Below, in pieces: positions 47,445-57,257 of a stretch of 64,000 bases of DNA (position 1 is the first letter of the stretch; the number at the start of each line of letters is the position of its first letter). The DNA is taken from NCBI RefSeq assembly GCF_002197985.1, contig NZ_NBYK01000004.1, positions 186,001 through 250,000 on the forward strand. Direction: 5' to 3'. The translations under genes and the position numbers were made by a program. The notes beneath the pieces were generated by a model. The model worked only from the letters and a program-made list of their open reading frames with translations. It was not told where the DNA came from and did not search any database. The DNA is from Halopseudomonas aestusnigri (GTDB taxonomy: Bacteria; Pseudomonadota; Gammaproteobacteria; Pseudomonadales; Pseudomonadaceae).

Positions 47445-47590
47445 TCGCTTAACATTTCATCAACAATTAAGCGCCCCGGGACGCTGGATTCAACTTGACC
47501 AAATCAGGAGACTAGCTGACGCAAACGACTGTCTCATCCCGACACAGACAGCCTGCTCTAATAAACCCAACAAACTCGAGCGTCCAGATC

Positions 47591-49150
47591 ATGTCAACCG
47601 TTACCCTTGAATCGCCCTACACAACCCTTCCCGCCCTGATTGCCATTCATGGCAAGGATCGCGCAGAGCATCCCGCGCTGATCGAAGGCGAACAACGGAT
47701 GACTTATCGGCAGCTGGACGCGGAAGCAAACCGCGTTGCGGCAGCATTGCAGCGCGACGGTGTAGAGCCCGGCGATGCTATCGCCATCTGCGGCAGCAAC
47801 TCGATCAATTATGCGGTGCTGTTTGTCGGCGCCCTGCGCGCCGGCGTCACCGTCGCCCCGCTGGCGCCTTCATCCACCCCGGACAGCCTGCTGGGCATGC
47901 TCGCCGACTCCGCCGCCAAGCTGTATTTTGCCGATGCCAGCGTCCAGAGCGCCATGGCCGGCGTCCGGGATCGCCTCAGCATGCCGCTGATCAGCATGGA
48001 CAACAGCGGCAGTGAAACGCACTACAGCGACTGGCTGGCCGAGGCGGGGGCGGTACCGACCGCGGTAGAGATCACACCGGAGATGACTTTCAACGTCATC
48101 TACTCCTCCGGCACCACCGGCGAGCCGAAGGGCATCGTGCAATCCCATGGCATGCGCTGGTCGCACATCCAGCGCGGCTTGCCGTTCGGCTATGGTCCGG
48201 ACTGCCGCACCCTGATCTCCACCCCGCTGTACTCCAACACCACCCTGGTCTCCTTCCTGCCGAGCATCGGTCTGGGCGGCACCGTTGTGCTGATGGCCAA
48301 GTTTGACGCCGAGCGCTACCTGAAACTGGCCGAGCAGCACCGCATCACCCACACCATGCTGGTACCGGTTCAATATCAGCGCATCATGGCCCGCCCTGAC
48401 TTCGACAGCTATGACCTGGACAGCTACGTCATGAAGTTCAGCACCAGCGCCCCCTTCCATGCCGAGCTCAAGGCAGACATTCTCAAGCGCTGGCCGGGCG
48501 GCCTGATCGAGTTCTACGGCATGACCGAAGGTGGTGGCTCCTGCATGCTGGCGGCCCACACCTACCCTGACAAGCTTGCCACCGTGGGTATGCCACTCGA
48601 CGGCCACGACATGCGGGTTATCGATGAAGACGGCGTTGAGCTGCCGCGCGGCGAGATCGGCGAGGTAGTTGGTCACTCGCCGGCGATGATGGCCGGCTAC
48701 CTGAACAAGCCGGAGAAAACCGCAGAAGCCGAGTGGTACGACAGCACCGGCAAGCGCTTCATCCGCACCGGCGACGTCGGTCGTTTCGATGAAGAAGGCT
48801 TCCTGACCCTGATGGATCGCCGCAAGGACATGATCATCAGCGGTGGCTTCAACATTTACCCCAGTGACCTGGAGGCCGAGCTGCGCCAGCATCCGGACCT
48901 GCAAGACGTCACCGTGGTCGGCGTCGCCTCAACCAGTTGGGGCGAAACCCCGGTGGCCTACGTCGTGCCCTTTGCCGGTCGTGACGTCGATGCCGAACAA
49001 GTGCAAGCCTGGTTCAACGAGCGCGTCGGCAAGACCCAGCGTCTGAACCGCGTCATCATCACCGACGAGCTGCCACGCAGCGCTATCGGCAAGGTACTCA
49101 AGCGCGAACTGCGCGACCAGTTCCTGGCCGAGAACGGCGTTCTGGCCTGA
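47591..49150 (+). CDS. acyl-CoA synthetase / AMP-dependent ligase
   Basis: A 519-residue ANL ligase. It has VIYSSGTTGEPKGIV near 175, FYGMTEGGGSC near 312, RTGDVGRFDEEGFLTLMDRR near 392 and the C-terminal SAIGKVLKRELRD, whose lysine after IG is the adenylation lysine. The IYSSGTTG form and length fit the class I fatty-acid or aryl-CoA ligases. It lies between the kinase gene and fabA, where P. aeruginosa has no such gene in my memory, so it may be an insertion at this locus. Substrate unknown. Confidence 0.88.
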   Translation: MSTVTLESPYTTLPALIAIHGKDRAEHPALIEGEQRMTYRQLDAEANRVAAALQRDGVEPGDAIAICGSNSINYAVLFVGALRAGVTVAPLAPSSTPDSLLGMLADSAAKLYFADASVQSAMAGVRDRLSMPLISMDNSGSETHYSDWLAEAGAVPTAVEITPEMTFNVIYSSGTTGEPKGIVQSHGMRWSHIQRGLPFGYGPDCRTLISTPLYSNTTLVSFLPSIGLGGTVVLMAKFDAERYLKLAEQHRITHTMLVPVQYQRIMARPDFDSYDLDSYVMKFSTSAPFHAELKADILKRWPGGLIEFYGMTEGGGSCMLAAHTYPDKLATVGMPLDGHDMRVIDEDGVELPRGEIGEVVGHSPAMMAGYLNKPEKTAEAEWYDSTGKRFIRTGDVGRFDEEGFLTLMDRRKDMIISGGFNIYPSDLEAELRQHPDLQDVTVVGVASTSWGETPVAYVVPFAGRDVDAEQVQAWFNERVGKTQRLNRVIITDELPRSAIGKVLKRELRDQFLAENGVLA

Positions 49151-49168
49151 TCCTTCCTGCTCTCCCGC

Positions 49169-49207
49169 AGGCGGGTCAGGACACAGAAACTTTGTCCTGA
49201 CCCGCCT
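49169..49207 (+). terminator. strong hairpin after the ligase gene
   Basis: A perfect 15-base stem (AGGCGGGTCAGGACA and complement) with a nine-base loop starts 18 bases after the ligase stop. No T run follows, so it may act as a rho-dependent stop, an mRNA stabiliser or a bidirectional element. Confidence 0.6.
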
Positions 49208-49494
49208 TCGCGGGTATCCTCAACGCCTCATCACACGCAAACCGTGGATGTTGTGACTTTCTTGGCAGGCGCTGAGTCTGAGCTTACGCGAGCAAAAAAA
49301 CGCTCAGCAGCCAACCGAAAGCGCAGTGCAGGCAGCGTACACCGTGCATTGATTTGACTCAGGTCATGCCAATGGCACAGCGAACGCCTTCAAGCTCATT
49401 TATCATGAGTGACCGCGCGCACTTTCGGATGCTTGCTGACACAGAACAAGCCGAATCAATAGTGCCCCGAAGACGGGGACGAGCAGGAGCCTCT
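49208..49494. other. fabA upstream region
   Basis: No gene is supported; a frame upstream of the fabA ATG is open from 49354 but lacks a ribosome site. TTGACT at 49352-49357 may be a -35 element, and the interrupted palindrome CTCAT-ttatc-ATGAG near 49397 may be an operator. Regulation of fabAB in this group is known to respond to fatty acids, but no specific site can be named. Confidence 0.35.
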
Positions 49495-50010
49495 ATGACA
49501 CGACAGAATGCGTACACCCGGGAAGAGCTGCTCAAATGCAGCCGTGGCGAGATGTTTGGCCCCGGAAACGCACAACTTCCAGCCCCCAACATGCTGATGA
49601 TCGACCGTATTACGCACATCAGCGAGACCGGCGGTAAATACGGCAAGGGCGAAATCGTTGCCGAGCTGGATATCACCCCTGACCTGTGGTTTTTCGCCTG
49701 CCACTTCGAAGGTGACCCGGTCATGCCCGGTTGCCTCGGTCTCGATGCCATGTGGCAGCTCGTTGGCTTCCACCTCGGCTGGCTGGGCTTCCAGGGTCGC
49801 GGTCGCGCACTGGGCTCCGGTGAGGTGAAATTCTTCGGTCAGGTCCTGCCTACCGCCAAGAAAGTGACCTACACCATCCACATCAAGCGCACCATGAACC
49901 GTGCCCTGACCCTGGGCATCGCCGATGGCAGCGTTGCCGTCGATGGTCGCGAGATCTACAGCGCAGAAGGTCTGCGTGTGGGTCTGTTCACTTCTACCGA
50001 TAGTTTCTGA
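49495..50010 (+). CDS. fabA: 3-hydroxydecanoyl-ACP dehydratase/isomerase
   Basis: Introduces the double bond of unsaturated fatty acids by dehydration of 3-hydroxydecanoyl-ACP and isomerisation to the cis-3 enoyl form. It is 171 residues, the exact family length, with active-site His70 ([14 protein letters not shown]) and Asp84 (GLDAMWQL) at the standard numbers. ATG at 49495 follows AGGAG. It lies 11 bases ahead of fabB and is co-transcribed. Confidence 0.98.
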   Translation: MTRQNAYTREELLKCSRGEMFGPGNAQLPAPNMLMIDRITHISETGGKYGKGEIVAELDITPDLWFFACHFEGDPVMPGCLGLDAMWQLVGFHLGWLGFQGRGRALGSGEVKFFGQVLPTAKKVTYTIHIKRTMNRALTLGIADGSVAVDGREIYSAEGLRVGLFTSTDSF

Positions 50011-50021
50011 GGATCATCACT

Positions 50022-51239
50022 ATGCGTCGCGTCGTGATTACCGGCATGGGCATCGTTTCCTGCCTGGGCCAGGACCTGGACTCCGTTTCTGCCAGTCTGA
50101 AAGAGGGCAAATCCGGCATCCGTTTCAATCCCTCGTACGCCGAGATGGGTCTGCGCAGCCACGTTTCCGGTTCCGTGGACATCGACCTTGATGCCGCCAT
50201 CGACCGCAAGGTCAAGCGCTTCATGGGTGATGCTGCCGCCTACGCCTACCTGTCCATGCAGCAGGCCATCGCCGATGCGGGCCTGGCTGACGATCAGGTG
50301 AGCAACGTGCGCACCGGTCTGGTTGCCGGCAGCGGTGGCGCCTCCACTCTGAACCAGATGGAAGCCATCGACATTCTGCGCGAGAAAGGCGTCAAGAAGA
50401 TCGGGCCCTACCGCGTGCCGCGCACCATGGGCAGCACCGTTTCTGCCTGTCTGGCGACGCCGTTCAAGATCAAGGGCGTCAACTACTCCATCTCCTCTGC
50501 CTGCGCCACCAGCGCGCACTGTATCGGCCACGCAGCTGAACTGATCCAGCTGGGCAAGCAGGACATCGTCTTCGCTGGCGGTGGTGAAGAGGAACACTGG
50601 TCTCAGACCATGCTGTTCGACGCCATGGGCGCCCTCTCCACTCAGTACAACGAAACGCCCGAAAAGGCGTCTCGCGCCTACGATGCCAACCGTGACGGCT
50701 TCGTCATCGCTGGTGGCGGCGGCATGGTCGTTGTTGAGGAGCTGGAACACGCTCTGGCCCGCGGTGCCAAGATCTACGCTGAAGTGGTTGGCTACGGTGC
50801 TACCTCTGACGGTTACGACATGGTCGCACCGAGCGGCGAAGGCGCAGTGCGCTGCATGCAGCAGGCGCTGGCGACCGTTGAAGGCACTATCGATTACCTG
50901 AACACCCACGGCACCTCTACTCCGGTCGGCGACGTTGCCGAACTGAAGGCGATCCGTGAGGTATTTGGCGATAAGGCACCCAAGATCAGCTCCACCAAGA
51001 GCCTGTCGGGTCACTCGCTGGGGGCTGCCGGCGTACAGGAAGCGATCTACTGCATGCTGATGCTGCGAGACAACTTCCTGACCGCCTCGGCCAACATCGA
51101 AGAACTGGACGAAAACGCCGGCGATCTGCCGATTCTGCGTGAGCGTCTGGATCAGGCCGTCGATCTGATCATGTCCAACAGCTTTGGTTTCGGTGGTACC
51201 AACGCCACCCTGATTCTCAAGCGCTGGAACGACGCGTGA
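50022..51239 (+). CDS. fabB: 3-oxoacyl-ACP synthase I
   Basis: Condensing enzyme that extends the cis-3-decenoyl-ACP made by FabA. The 405-residue protein has the Cys-His-His triad: Cys161 (SSACATSAH), His296 (NTHGTST) and His331 (GHSLGAAG). It is the second gene of fabAB, with GAGGAT before ATG and a strong terminator after it. Confidence 0.98.
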   Translation: MRRVVITGMGIVSCLGQDLDSVSASLKEGKSGIRFNPSYAEMGLRSHVSGSVDIDLDAAIDRKVKRFMGDAAAYAYLSMQQAIADAGLADDQVSNVRTGLVAGSGGASTLNQMEAIDILREKGVKKIGPYRVPRTMGSTVSACLATPFKIKGVNYSISSACATSAHCIGHAAELIQLGKQDIVFAGGGEEEHWSQTMLFDAMGALSTQYNETPEKASRAYDANRDGFVIAGGGGMVVVEELEHALARGAKIYAEVVGYGATSDGYDMVAPSGEGAVRCMQQALATVEGTIDYLNTHGTSTPVGDVAELKAIREVFGDKAPKISSTKSLSGHSLGAAGVQEAIYCMLMLRDNFLTASANIEELDENAGDLPILRERLDQAVDLIMSNSFGFGGTNATLILKRWNDA

Positions 51240-51260
51240 TCCTGATCCGCTGAAAAAGAG

Positions 51261-51286
51261 CCGCAGCTTTCGCTGCGGTTTTTTTT
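51261..51286 (+). terminator. rho-independent terminator of fabAB
   Basis: The stem CCGCAGC / GCTGCGG closes a TTTC loop and is followed by eight T residues. Confidence 0.9.
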
Positions 51287-51387
51287 GCCCACCGATCAGG
51301 CATCCTGCCCCACCTTCTGCACCACAACCACGCACGCTGCGCAGCCAGGAGCGGCAAAATACCCCATTGCGCGCATTATCCAGGCAC

Positions 51388-51403
51388 TGGCTTGGTTTTT
51401 GCT
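51388..51403 (+). promoter_or_regulatory. putative sigma-54 promoter of the chemoreceptor gene
   Basis: TGGCTTGGTTTTTGCT fits the -24/-12 consensus TGGCAC-N5-TTGCW: TGGC at 51388-51391 and TTGCT at 51399-51403 with correct spacing. It lies about 50 bases before the ATG. In pseudomonads many motility genes depend on RpoN. This is inferred from sequence alone. Confidence 0.55.
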
Positions 51404-51453
51404 TGCCCCTTAAATGATGGCAGAGTGACACAAACCGCCGACAAGGAGTACGT

Positions 51454-52911
51454 ATGGGGATCTTCAATATCGCCCGCTACAACCGCGAGTCAGGCAGCAG
51501 CACAGATGCACTGTTCAAGGATATGAATCTCGCTGCCGAGCTGCCGCAGCAATACGGCCCGCTAGCACACCTCAACACATTTGCCCGGGAACTCCAGAAA
51601 CGCATCACCCTGAGTCTGCATGCCGCGGTGGGTATTGCTGCACACGCCCCCGAGTTGGCGCGCATTGCCGCCGACAGCCGTGCCCATGGTGAACAACTGG
51701 CCCAGTCTTCAGAGGAGATTGCCAGCGCCACCGAACAGGTCAGCACCACCCTGGACTCTGAGCTGGTTCCCGGAGCAACTGCGGTTTCACAACTGTCCAG
51801 CGAAGTCAGCACACAATTGCGACAGTGCGAGCAGGACAGCAGTAATGTTCTCAGCCAGGTTGATACCATTAACGGCTGCGAAAGCGAGCTGACCGCCCAG
51901 ATCGGTGAAATCGGCAAACAACTGGAAGAAATCACCCAGGTCATCGGCATGATTGCCAACATCTCCCAACAAACCAACCTGCTGGCACTCAATGCCGCTA
52001 TTGAAGCGGCCCGGGCTGGTGAACAGGGACGCGGCTTTGCCGTGGTCGCCGATGAGGTCCGAACACTCGCCGGCAAGACCACCGCTGCGACCGACAAGGT
52101 CGCCGAGATCATCGATAACTTCCGCTCCGGCATGCAAAGCCTTAACAATGCCAGCGCCCAGATGCAGGCAGCGGTCGCCAACGGCCGCGAACGCATCATC
52201 AGCATGGATCGCAGCCTGAGCGAAGCGACCTCAGCCATGGGGCAGCTGGATCAGCGAATCGCCAGCATTGCCAGCGGTGCAGAGCAGATCGGCGCTGCGG
52301 TGCGTTCGGTGAGCCAGGATGTGCAGAGTGTTGCCGGGGTGGCCAGCGCGATGATGCAAAAAGCCTCCTCGGTACTGGAGCACAGTGAAGCAGTGCGCAG
52401 TGAGGGCGACCGGCTACTGGAAGGTCTCGGCGGCTTCCAGCTTGGTGTTCATCAGGTGATCCGCCAACGCGTCACCGAAATGGCTGCCAGCGCCGAGCTG
52501 TCCCGCGGCGGTGCTAGCGCAGAGCAAGCCATGCGGCGCTGGATGGATCAGGACGGTCGATTTGAGCTGATGTATCTGGTTGGCGCAGATGGTGTGCAGG
52601 TCAGCGAGAACATTCTGAGTGCCGACCTGCAAGACGGCAGCCGCAGCAGTGCACGGGGTAAAAATTGGTCAAACCGCCCGTGGTTCTCCAACGTACGCGA
52701 TACGCTATCGCCGTTCATCAGCGACGTTTACCGCTCCGCCGCTACCGATGGCTTCTGCTTCACCCTGTCGGCGCCGGTGCTGGATGAGCGCGGACAGCTG
52801 CGATACGTTCTGGGGGCCGATATCCGGCTTTCTGCGCTGCTCCAGGAAGGACACTCGCAGCAGGCGCATGGCAGAGTAAACGCGCCTGAAACGCATCCAG
52901 TCTGGGCGTAG
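51454..52911 (+). CDS. cytoplasmic methyl-accepting chemotaxis protein with C-terminal Cache-like domain
   Basis: A 485-residue chemoreceptor without membrane segments. Residues ~60-330 are the coiled-coil signalling domain, with the conserved tip [20 protein letters not shown], then [20 protein letters not shown]. The C-terminal ~130 residues ([60 protein letters not shown]) look like a single Cache/PDC sensor fold, here placed after the signalling domain and inside the cell. AAGGAG precedes ATG. The position after fabB matches PA1608 from memory. Ligand unknown. Confidence 0.88.
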   Translation: MGIFNIARYNRESGSSTDALFKDMNLAAELPQQYGPLAHLNTFARELQKRITLSLHAAVGIAAHAPELARIAADSRAHGEQLAQSSEEIASATEQVSTTLDSELVPGATAVSQLSSEVSTQLRQCEQDSSNVLSQVDTINGCESELTAQIGEIGKQLEEITQVIGMIANISQQTNLLALNAAIEAARAGEQGRGFAVVADEVRTLAGKTTAATDKVAEIIDNFRSGMQSLNNASAQMQAAVANGRERIISMDRSLSEATSAMGQLDQRIASIASGAEQIGAAVRSVSQDVQSVAGVASAMMQKASSVLEHSEAVRSEGDRLLEGLGGFQLGVHQVIRQRVTEMAASAELSRGGASAEQAMRRWMDQDGRFELMYLVGADGVQVSENILSADLQDGSRSSARGKNWSNRPWFSNVRDTLSPFISDVYRSAATDGFCFTLSAPVLDERGQLRYVLGADIRLSALLQEGHSQQAHGRVNAPETHPVWA

Positions 52912-52962
52912 AAACCGATAATCCATAGCCGGGCAGCCGCGATAAGGCTGCCCGGCCTGCAC

Positions 52963-55014
52963 TCAGAAGCGGTAATTCATACCCACTTCAAACGAGCGCT
53001 CGGGGCCGACATAGATACCCTGACGCAAGCCGGTAATGTAGCGCTTGTCGGTCAGATTCTTAACCGCACCCTGCAGACGCAGATGATCGTTCACCTGATA
53101 CTGAGCCAGCAGGTCGTACAGGGTATAGGAGCGAATCTGACCACCCCAAATACCACCCTCGGCGCCAGCCGGAATATCCTTGCGATTGCCGGCATCACCA
53201 AACTGCTCGCCCCGATAATGCACATTGAGCGCACCACTGAAACGACCATCGGTGTAATTAAGCCCAGCGTTGGCCAGGTATTCCGGCGCATAAGGCAGAC
53301 GGTTACCTTTGTTGTCACCAGAGCGGAATTCGGACTCAGGCACCCAGGTCAGGTTGGTATCGATACTGAAGCCACCACCCAGCTCAACGCTCAACGCAGC
53401 TTCAAGACCGTAGTGCAGTGTCTTGCCTGCATTGGACTGCGACAGGTTCGGATCACTGTTGCCCGTTACGACCTGATTATCGAAGTTCATGTAGAACGCA
53501 GTGACGTCGTAAGTGTAGGCACCATTACTGCCACGCAGACCAAACTCATAGTTGTCTGAACGCTCACCGTCGAGGTTCTGATCTACCAGGCCGTCCAGTG
53601 CAACGCCGTTGGATGCAGGAGAGAACGCGCGGTAGGCACCACCGTAAAGCTGGGCAGCGGGCATCAACTGATAGGTAAAGCCGATTCCGGGCAGCCACTC
53701 GGTGTTGGAGGTGGTTTCAGATGCACCGTTATCGGTAAGCACCTTGCGCTTCTGCTCGTAGGACTCAACGCGCAGACCGGGCGTAATGGCCAAGCGCTCG
53801 CTGATCACAAAGCGGTTTTGCACATAGGCGGCAACGCTCTCAGCACTATCCTCCAGATGACGGTCGTTGATACCGGTGCGATCCTGATCGCGCGTGGCCC
53901 GAATACGCTTGTCATCCGACTCTTCCTGCATAAAACGCAAGCCAAACTCGGCCTCGCTCATCAAGCCGAACAGATTGTGATCCAGCATCAGGCGCGTTTC
54001 TGCACCCAGTCGCTCAAAGCTGCGATTGTTTCCAGTCAGCGAATCGGTATAAACCCAGCGACCAGCCGCATTCGAGGCCGCGGTATCTACCGAGTAACGC
54101 CAATAATCACGTGTCATCTCGCTCCAGTAGACCAGCGTCTGAAGAGTCGCCTGGTCGGACAGGAACCATTCATGGTTGATATCAAAGGCACGGCGGTCAG
54201 TCAGGAAGTAATCGTCCGGTGCAGGATTGTATGTACGACCATCCCTGTAGTCCTGCAGGAACAAGCCGCGATAGGAGATATTCGCGTCGTTCTCGTACCA
54301 TGAGAATTTGACGCCGAGGTTCTGGTTATCGCCAATCGCGCTACCGGCCTTCAGCATCAGATCGGTCATATCGTAGTCGCGATCAAGAAAACCGTCGCTG
54401 CGCGCCTTTGTTGCGACCAGACCTGCGTAGGCATCGCCTGACAGGCTGCGACCACCGGCTTCGAGGGTAGCCTCACGAGTGTTGAACGACCCGATACGGG
54501 TGGACACTGCAACACCCTCAGGTGTTTTGGTCTTGTAGTTGATCACCCCGCCGATCGTCGAGGGGCCGTAGCGCAGGGACGACGATCCCTTGAGCACCTC
54601 AACACCTTCCATGCGCTGAATACGGGGATTGTAGTAGCGGTCATTTCCGATGAACAGGCCGGGCGCAACCGGAACACCGTCTTCCAGCACCAATGACTTG
54701 GACTCGCTGGCCGACAATCCGCGAATACCGATATTGCTGACCACTGCAGACTCTTCCTCGGTCTTGACGTTAATCCCGGGAATGCGACGCAGCACATCCT
54801 CTGTCGAACTCGGCTGCAGGCGTTCAATTTCTTCCCGAGTAATAACCACGACGGCGCCGGTCTGGCGTGAACGGTCGTCTTCACCGTAACCGACAACATC
54901 GATTGCAGGCAGGGTCAGCGTAGTTTCAGAGTCTGCAAGGGCATTGGCCGGCAGGGCTGCAGCGGCTACGGCAATCGCCACCAGGTGGCGCGCAAAAAAC
55001 GGTGTTGTTTTCAT
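52963..55014 (-). CDS. TonB-dependent siderophore-type receptor (FecA-like)
   Basis: A 683-residue receptor. The signal peptide is MKTTPFFARHLVAIAVAAAA to ALA. The plug has LPAIDVVGYGEDDRSRQTGA, TEDVLRRIPGINVKTEEESA and VEVLKGSSSLRYGPSTIGGV; the barrel ends FEVGMNYRF. The plug resembles the FecA / ferric-dicarboxylate group. AGGAAC precedes ATG 55014; upstream codons are not translated by this reasoning. A Fur-box-like site lies about 105 bases upstream, so iron control is likely. No fecI/fecR pair is adjacent. Confidence 0.9.
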   Translation of the reverse strand: MKTTPFFARHLVAIAVAAAALPANALADSETTLTLPAIDVVGYGEDDRSRQTGAVVVITREEIERLQPSSTEDVLRRIPGINVKTEEESAVVSNIGIRGLSASESKSLVLEDGVPVAPGLFIGNDRYYNPRIQRMEGVEVLKGSSSLRYGPSTIGGVINYKTKTPEGVAVSTRIGSFNTREATLEAGGRSLSGDAYAGLVATKARSDGFLDRDYDMTDLMLKAGSAIGDNQNLGVKFSWYENDANISYRGLFLQDYRDGRTYNPAPDDYFLTDRRAFDINHEWFLSDQATLQTLVYWSEMTRDYWRYSVDTAASNAAGRWVYTDSLTGNNRSFERLGAETRLMLDHNLFGLMSEAEFGLRFMQEESDDKRIRATRDQDRTGINDRHLEDSAESVAAYVQNRFVISERLAITPGLRVESYEQKRKVLTDNGASETTSNTEWLPGIGFTYQLMPAAQLYGGAYRAFSPASNGVALDGLVDQNLDGERSDNYEFGLRGSNGAYTYDVTAFYMNFDNQVVTGNSDPNLSQSNAGKTLHYGLEAALSVELGGGFSIDTNLTWVPESEFRSGDNKGNRLPYAPEYLANAGLNYTDGRFSGALNVHYRGEQFGDAGNRKDIPAGAEGGIWGGQIRSYTLYDLLAQYQVNDHLRLQGAVKNLTDKRYITGLRQGIYVGPERSFEVGMNYRF

Positions 55015-55116
55015 GAGTGTTCCTGTTACTGAAATAGAATCTCCCCTCCCCGGAGAGCACTCGGTTGCGGCCCGCACTGCGGTGGGCACGGCAAACTTCG
55101 GGCGCAATCTAAACGT

Positions 55117-55137
55117 AAATGATAAATATTGTTAATT
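55117..55137 (-). promoter_or_regulatory. putative Fur box
   Basis: AAATGATAAATATTGTTAATT resembles the Fur consensus GATAATGATAATCATTATC as overlapping NAT(A/T)AT hexamers. It lies in the AT-rich promoter of the TonB receptor gene. Inferred by eye. Confidence 0.5.
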
Positions 55138-55307
55138 AGATATATGTTTAATTATATTTCGCCAAGTAGGCGCCCTGCTGGGCCAGCGGCGATAGAACAG
55201 ATCGATGAGGGCAAACAGTACTGCTGAGGGTGGGTATCAACCCAAGAGGAAACAACACGAGATGCCACCAAAGCGCTTAGCTCCTCGGCAGCGTCCCTGC
55301 GATATAT

Positions 55308-56498
55308 TCAGATGGCAGCGGCCTGCTGACGTACGCTTACGCGATGTGCCATAAACGCCATCAGCACGGTCAAGACACCACAAACCGCCATAACACCGGC
55401 CATCGGCACTGCGCTGTCGTTGTGCAGCAGCCCGACCAGCGCCGAGGTGATACCGGCGATGATGAACTGCATGGTGCCCATCAGCGCCGAGGCCACACCG
55501 GCCTGATGACCGTGCCCCGCCAACGCGCAGGCAGACGCATTCGGCAGCAACAGGGCGATAACACCAACACTGGCGTACAGCGGTGGCATGAACAGCCACA
55601 GGCTATCCACATCAAGCCAGGCAACCAGCAGCAGCGTCCAGGTCGCCAGCATGTAGACAGCGGCGATGCGCTTGATCAGTTGCAGCTGGGTCCAGCGGCG
55701 CAACATGCGGCTATTGAGCTGTGCCGACAAAATAAAGCAGGTCGCTACACTGCCAAACAACCAGGCGAAGCTGTCTGCCGGGACCTGAAACAGCTCCATG
55801 AACACATAAGGCGAACCGGCGATGTAGGCAAACATCCCTGCCATCGCGACCCCGCCGGTCAGCGCGTGAAACATGAACAGAGGCTCGCGCAGCAGCTCCA
55901 GGTAGCGCCCAAGCGAGGTTCTCAGCGGCGGTGGCGTCAGGTGCTGCGGCAGGGTTTCCGGCAGGAAGAAATAGACCGCCAGGGCGAAGATCGCCGAGAA
56001 CAGCGCCAGAAACAGGAAGATGCTTTCCCAGCCGCCAATCAGCAATAACGTACTACCCAGCAACGGCGCCAAAATCGGCGCCACGCCCATGATCAGCATC
56101 AACTGGGAAAACGCCTTGGCTGCATCAATTGGCGCACACAGATCGCGCACCACTGCCCGGTTGACCACCATGCCCGCACAGCCACCCAACGCCTGAGCGA
56201 AACGCGCGGCAAGCAGCCACTCCAGAGTCGGGGCGAACGCACACGCCAGCGAGGCGAGGCAAAACAGGCCGATACCGAACAGCAGCGGCCCTCGGCGCCC
56301 ATACAGGTCAGCTAGCGGACCATAAACCAGTTGCCCACTGGCCAGCCCGAGGAAATAGACCGACAGGCTCAACTGAACCTGCTCGGGGTCTGCCGCCAAT
56401 GCGGCGCCAATGGCCGGAAAGGCAGGCAGATACATGTCGATGGCAAGCGGGCCAAAGGCGCTCAGGCCACCCAGAATGAGCAGGATGTAAAACGGCAT
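55308..56498 (-). CDS. Bcr/CflA-family MFS drug exporter
   Basis: A 396-residue 12-helix major facilitator. It opens MPFYILLILGGLSAFGPLAI followed by DMYLPAFPAIGAAL, a hallmark of the Bcr/CflA (DHA1) subfamily, with QLVYGPLADLYGRRGPLL as motif A and MVVNRAVVRDL as motif B. Exports antibiotics or small metabolites. ATG at 56498 is chosen from the family start; ATG 56549 is in frame upstream, and neither has a good ribosome site. Confidence 0.9.
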   Translation of the reverse strand: MPFYILLILGGLSAFGPLAIDMYLPAFPAIGAALAADPEQVQLSLSVYFLGLASGQLVYGPLADLYGRRGPLLFGIGLFCLASLACAFAPTLEWLLAARFAQALGGCAGMVVNRAVVRDLCAPIDAAKAFSQLMLIMGVAPILAPLLGSTLLLIGGWESIFLFLALFSAIFALAVYFFLPETLPQHLTPPPLRTSLGRYLELLREPLFMFHALTGGVAMAGMFAYIAGSPYVFMELFQVPADSFAWLFGSVATCFILSAQLNSRMLRRWTQLQLIKRIAAVYMLATWTLLLVAWLDVDSLWLFMPPLYASVGVIALLLPNASACALAGHGHQAGVASALMGTMQFIIAGITSALVGLLHNDSAVPMAGVMAVCGVLTVLMAFMAHRVSVRQQAAAI

Positions 56499-56669
56499 GA
56501 AACGGATATCCGTGGTAGCAATCGCCGTGCAACAGCGCACAGGCGCCATTGCAGAGACAGTCAGGGTCAGTCAGCAGACCGACATGATGCCAGAATATGC
56601 CGCCTACTGCCCTGCCGTGTCGCTGTCACAGACTGCCTGGTGGTACCGAAACGATCGGCGCTCGCCTGC

Positions 56670-56906
56670 TCAGTCTTCGTGCAAGCGTGCGTTCAGCTCA
56701 TCAACCAGGGGCGCCCACTCGGCGTCTTCACGCATCTGCTGGCTGAGAAAGGCCGACTGTGAGGGTGTCCAGAACGGCGCATCAACCAGGCGGGTATCGT
56801 GCGCCAGCGAATGACTGGCAAAAAAGGCATCGATGCTCTCTGCATCCGACGCCAAACCGAGCTGCTCAAACAAGGTGCCGAGGTCTTTCTGGTGCAGTTC
56901 CATCAT
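56670..56906 (-). CDS. DUF2789 protein
   Basis: A 78-residue acidic protein: MMELHQKDLGTLFEQLGLAS, then HSLAHDTRLVDAPFWTPSQS and AFLSQQMREDAEWAPLVDEL. These are the DUF2789 signature blocks as I recall them. GGGAGA precedes two adjacent ATG codons. Function unknown. Confidence 0.85.
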   Translation of the reverse strand: MMELHQKDLGTLFEQLGLASDAESIDAFFASHSLAHDTRLVDAPFWTPSQSAFLSQQMREDAEWAPLVDELNARLHED

Positions 56907-56963
56907 GATTCTCCCTGCTGGGGTTGAACTCAGATCCTGTTTACACAGAGTAGCCCGTTTTGC

Positions 56964-57215
56964 TCAAGTTCCTTGCCCTGATGCCGGATCGTAACGATCA
57001 GCAGCAGCCTGCAGCCAGGCCTCCAGGTCCCTGCGGCGCACCTTTTGCCGCTTCGCATCATTCAGACAAGCCAGCATGTAGTCGCGACGGGCCGGATCCT
57101 CGCCTGCCATCGACAGTGCCAGATCGCGATCAGTCCAGCGGCGAATGCGCACAAACAGCCACCAGTGAAAATACAGACCACTCAGGGTCGCGATCGCAAT
57201 AATCAGATAATCCAT
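56964..57215 (-). CDS. small single-helix membrane protein
   Basis: An 83-residue protein with an N-terminal membrane helix (MDYLIIAIATLSGLYFHWWLF) and a charged cytoplasmic tail (RRDYMLACLNDAKRQKVRRR). GGGAGT precedes ATG. It lies between the exporter genes and DUF2789 on the same strand. No family recognised. Confidence 0.65.
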   Translation of the reverse strand: MDYLIIAIATLSGLYFHWWLFVRIRRWTDRDLALSMAGEDPARRDYMLACLNDAKRQKVRRRDLEAWLQAAADRYDPASGQGT

Positions 57216-57257
57216 GACTCCCGCCCTTGTTTGCTTCTCAGCGCAAGCATGGCACAG

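Noticed and set aside
49354-49494. N-terminal extension of fabA
   Set aside because: The family starts at the 49495 ATG with a good ribosome site and gives exact active-site numbering (His70, Asp84).
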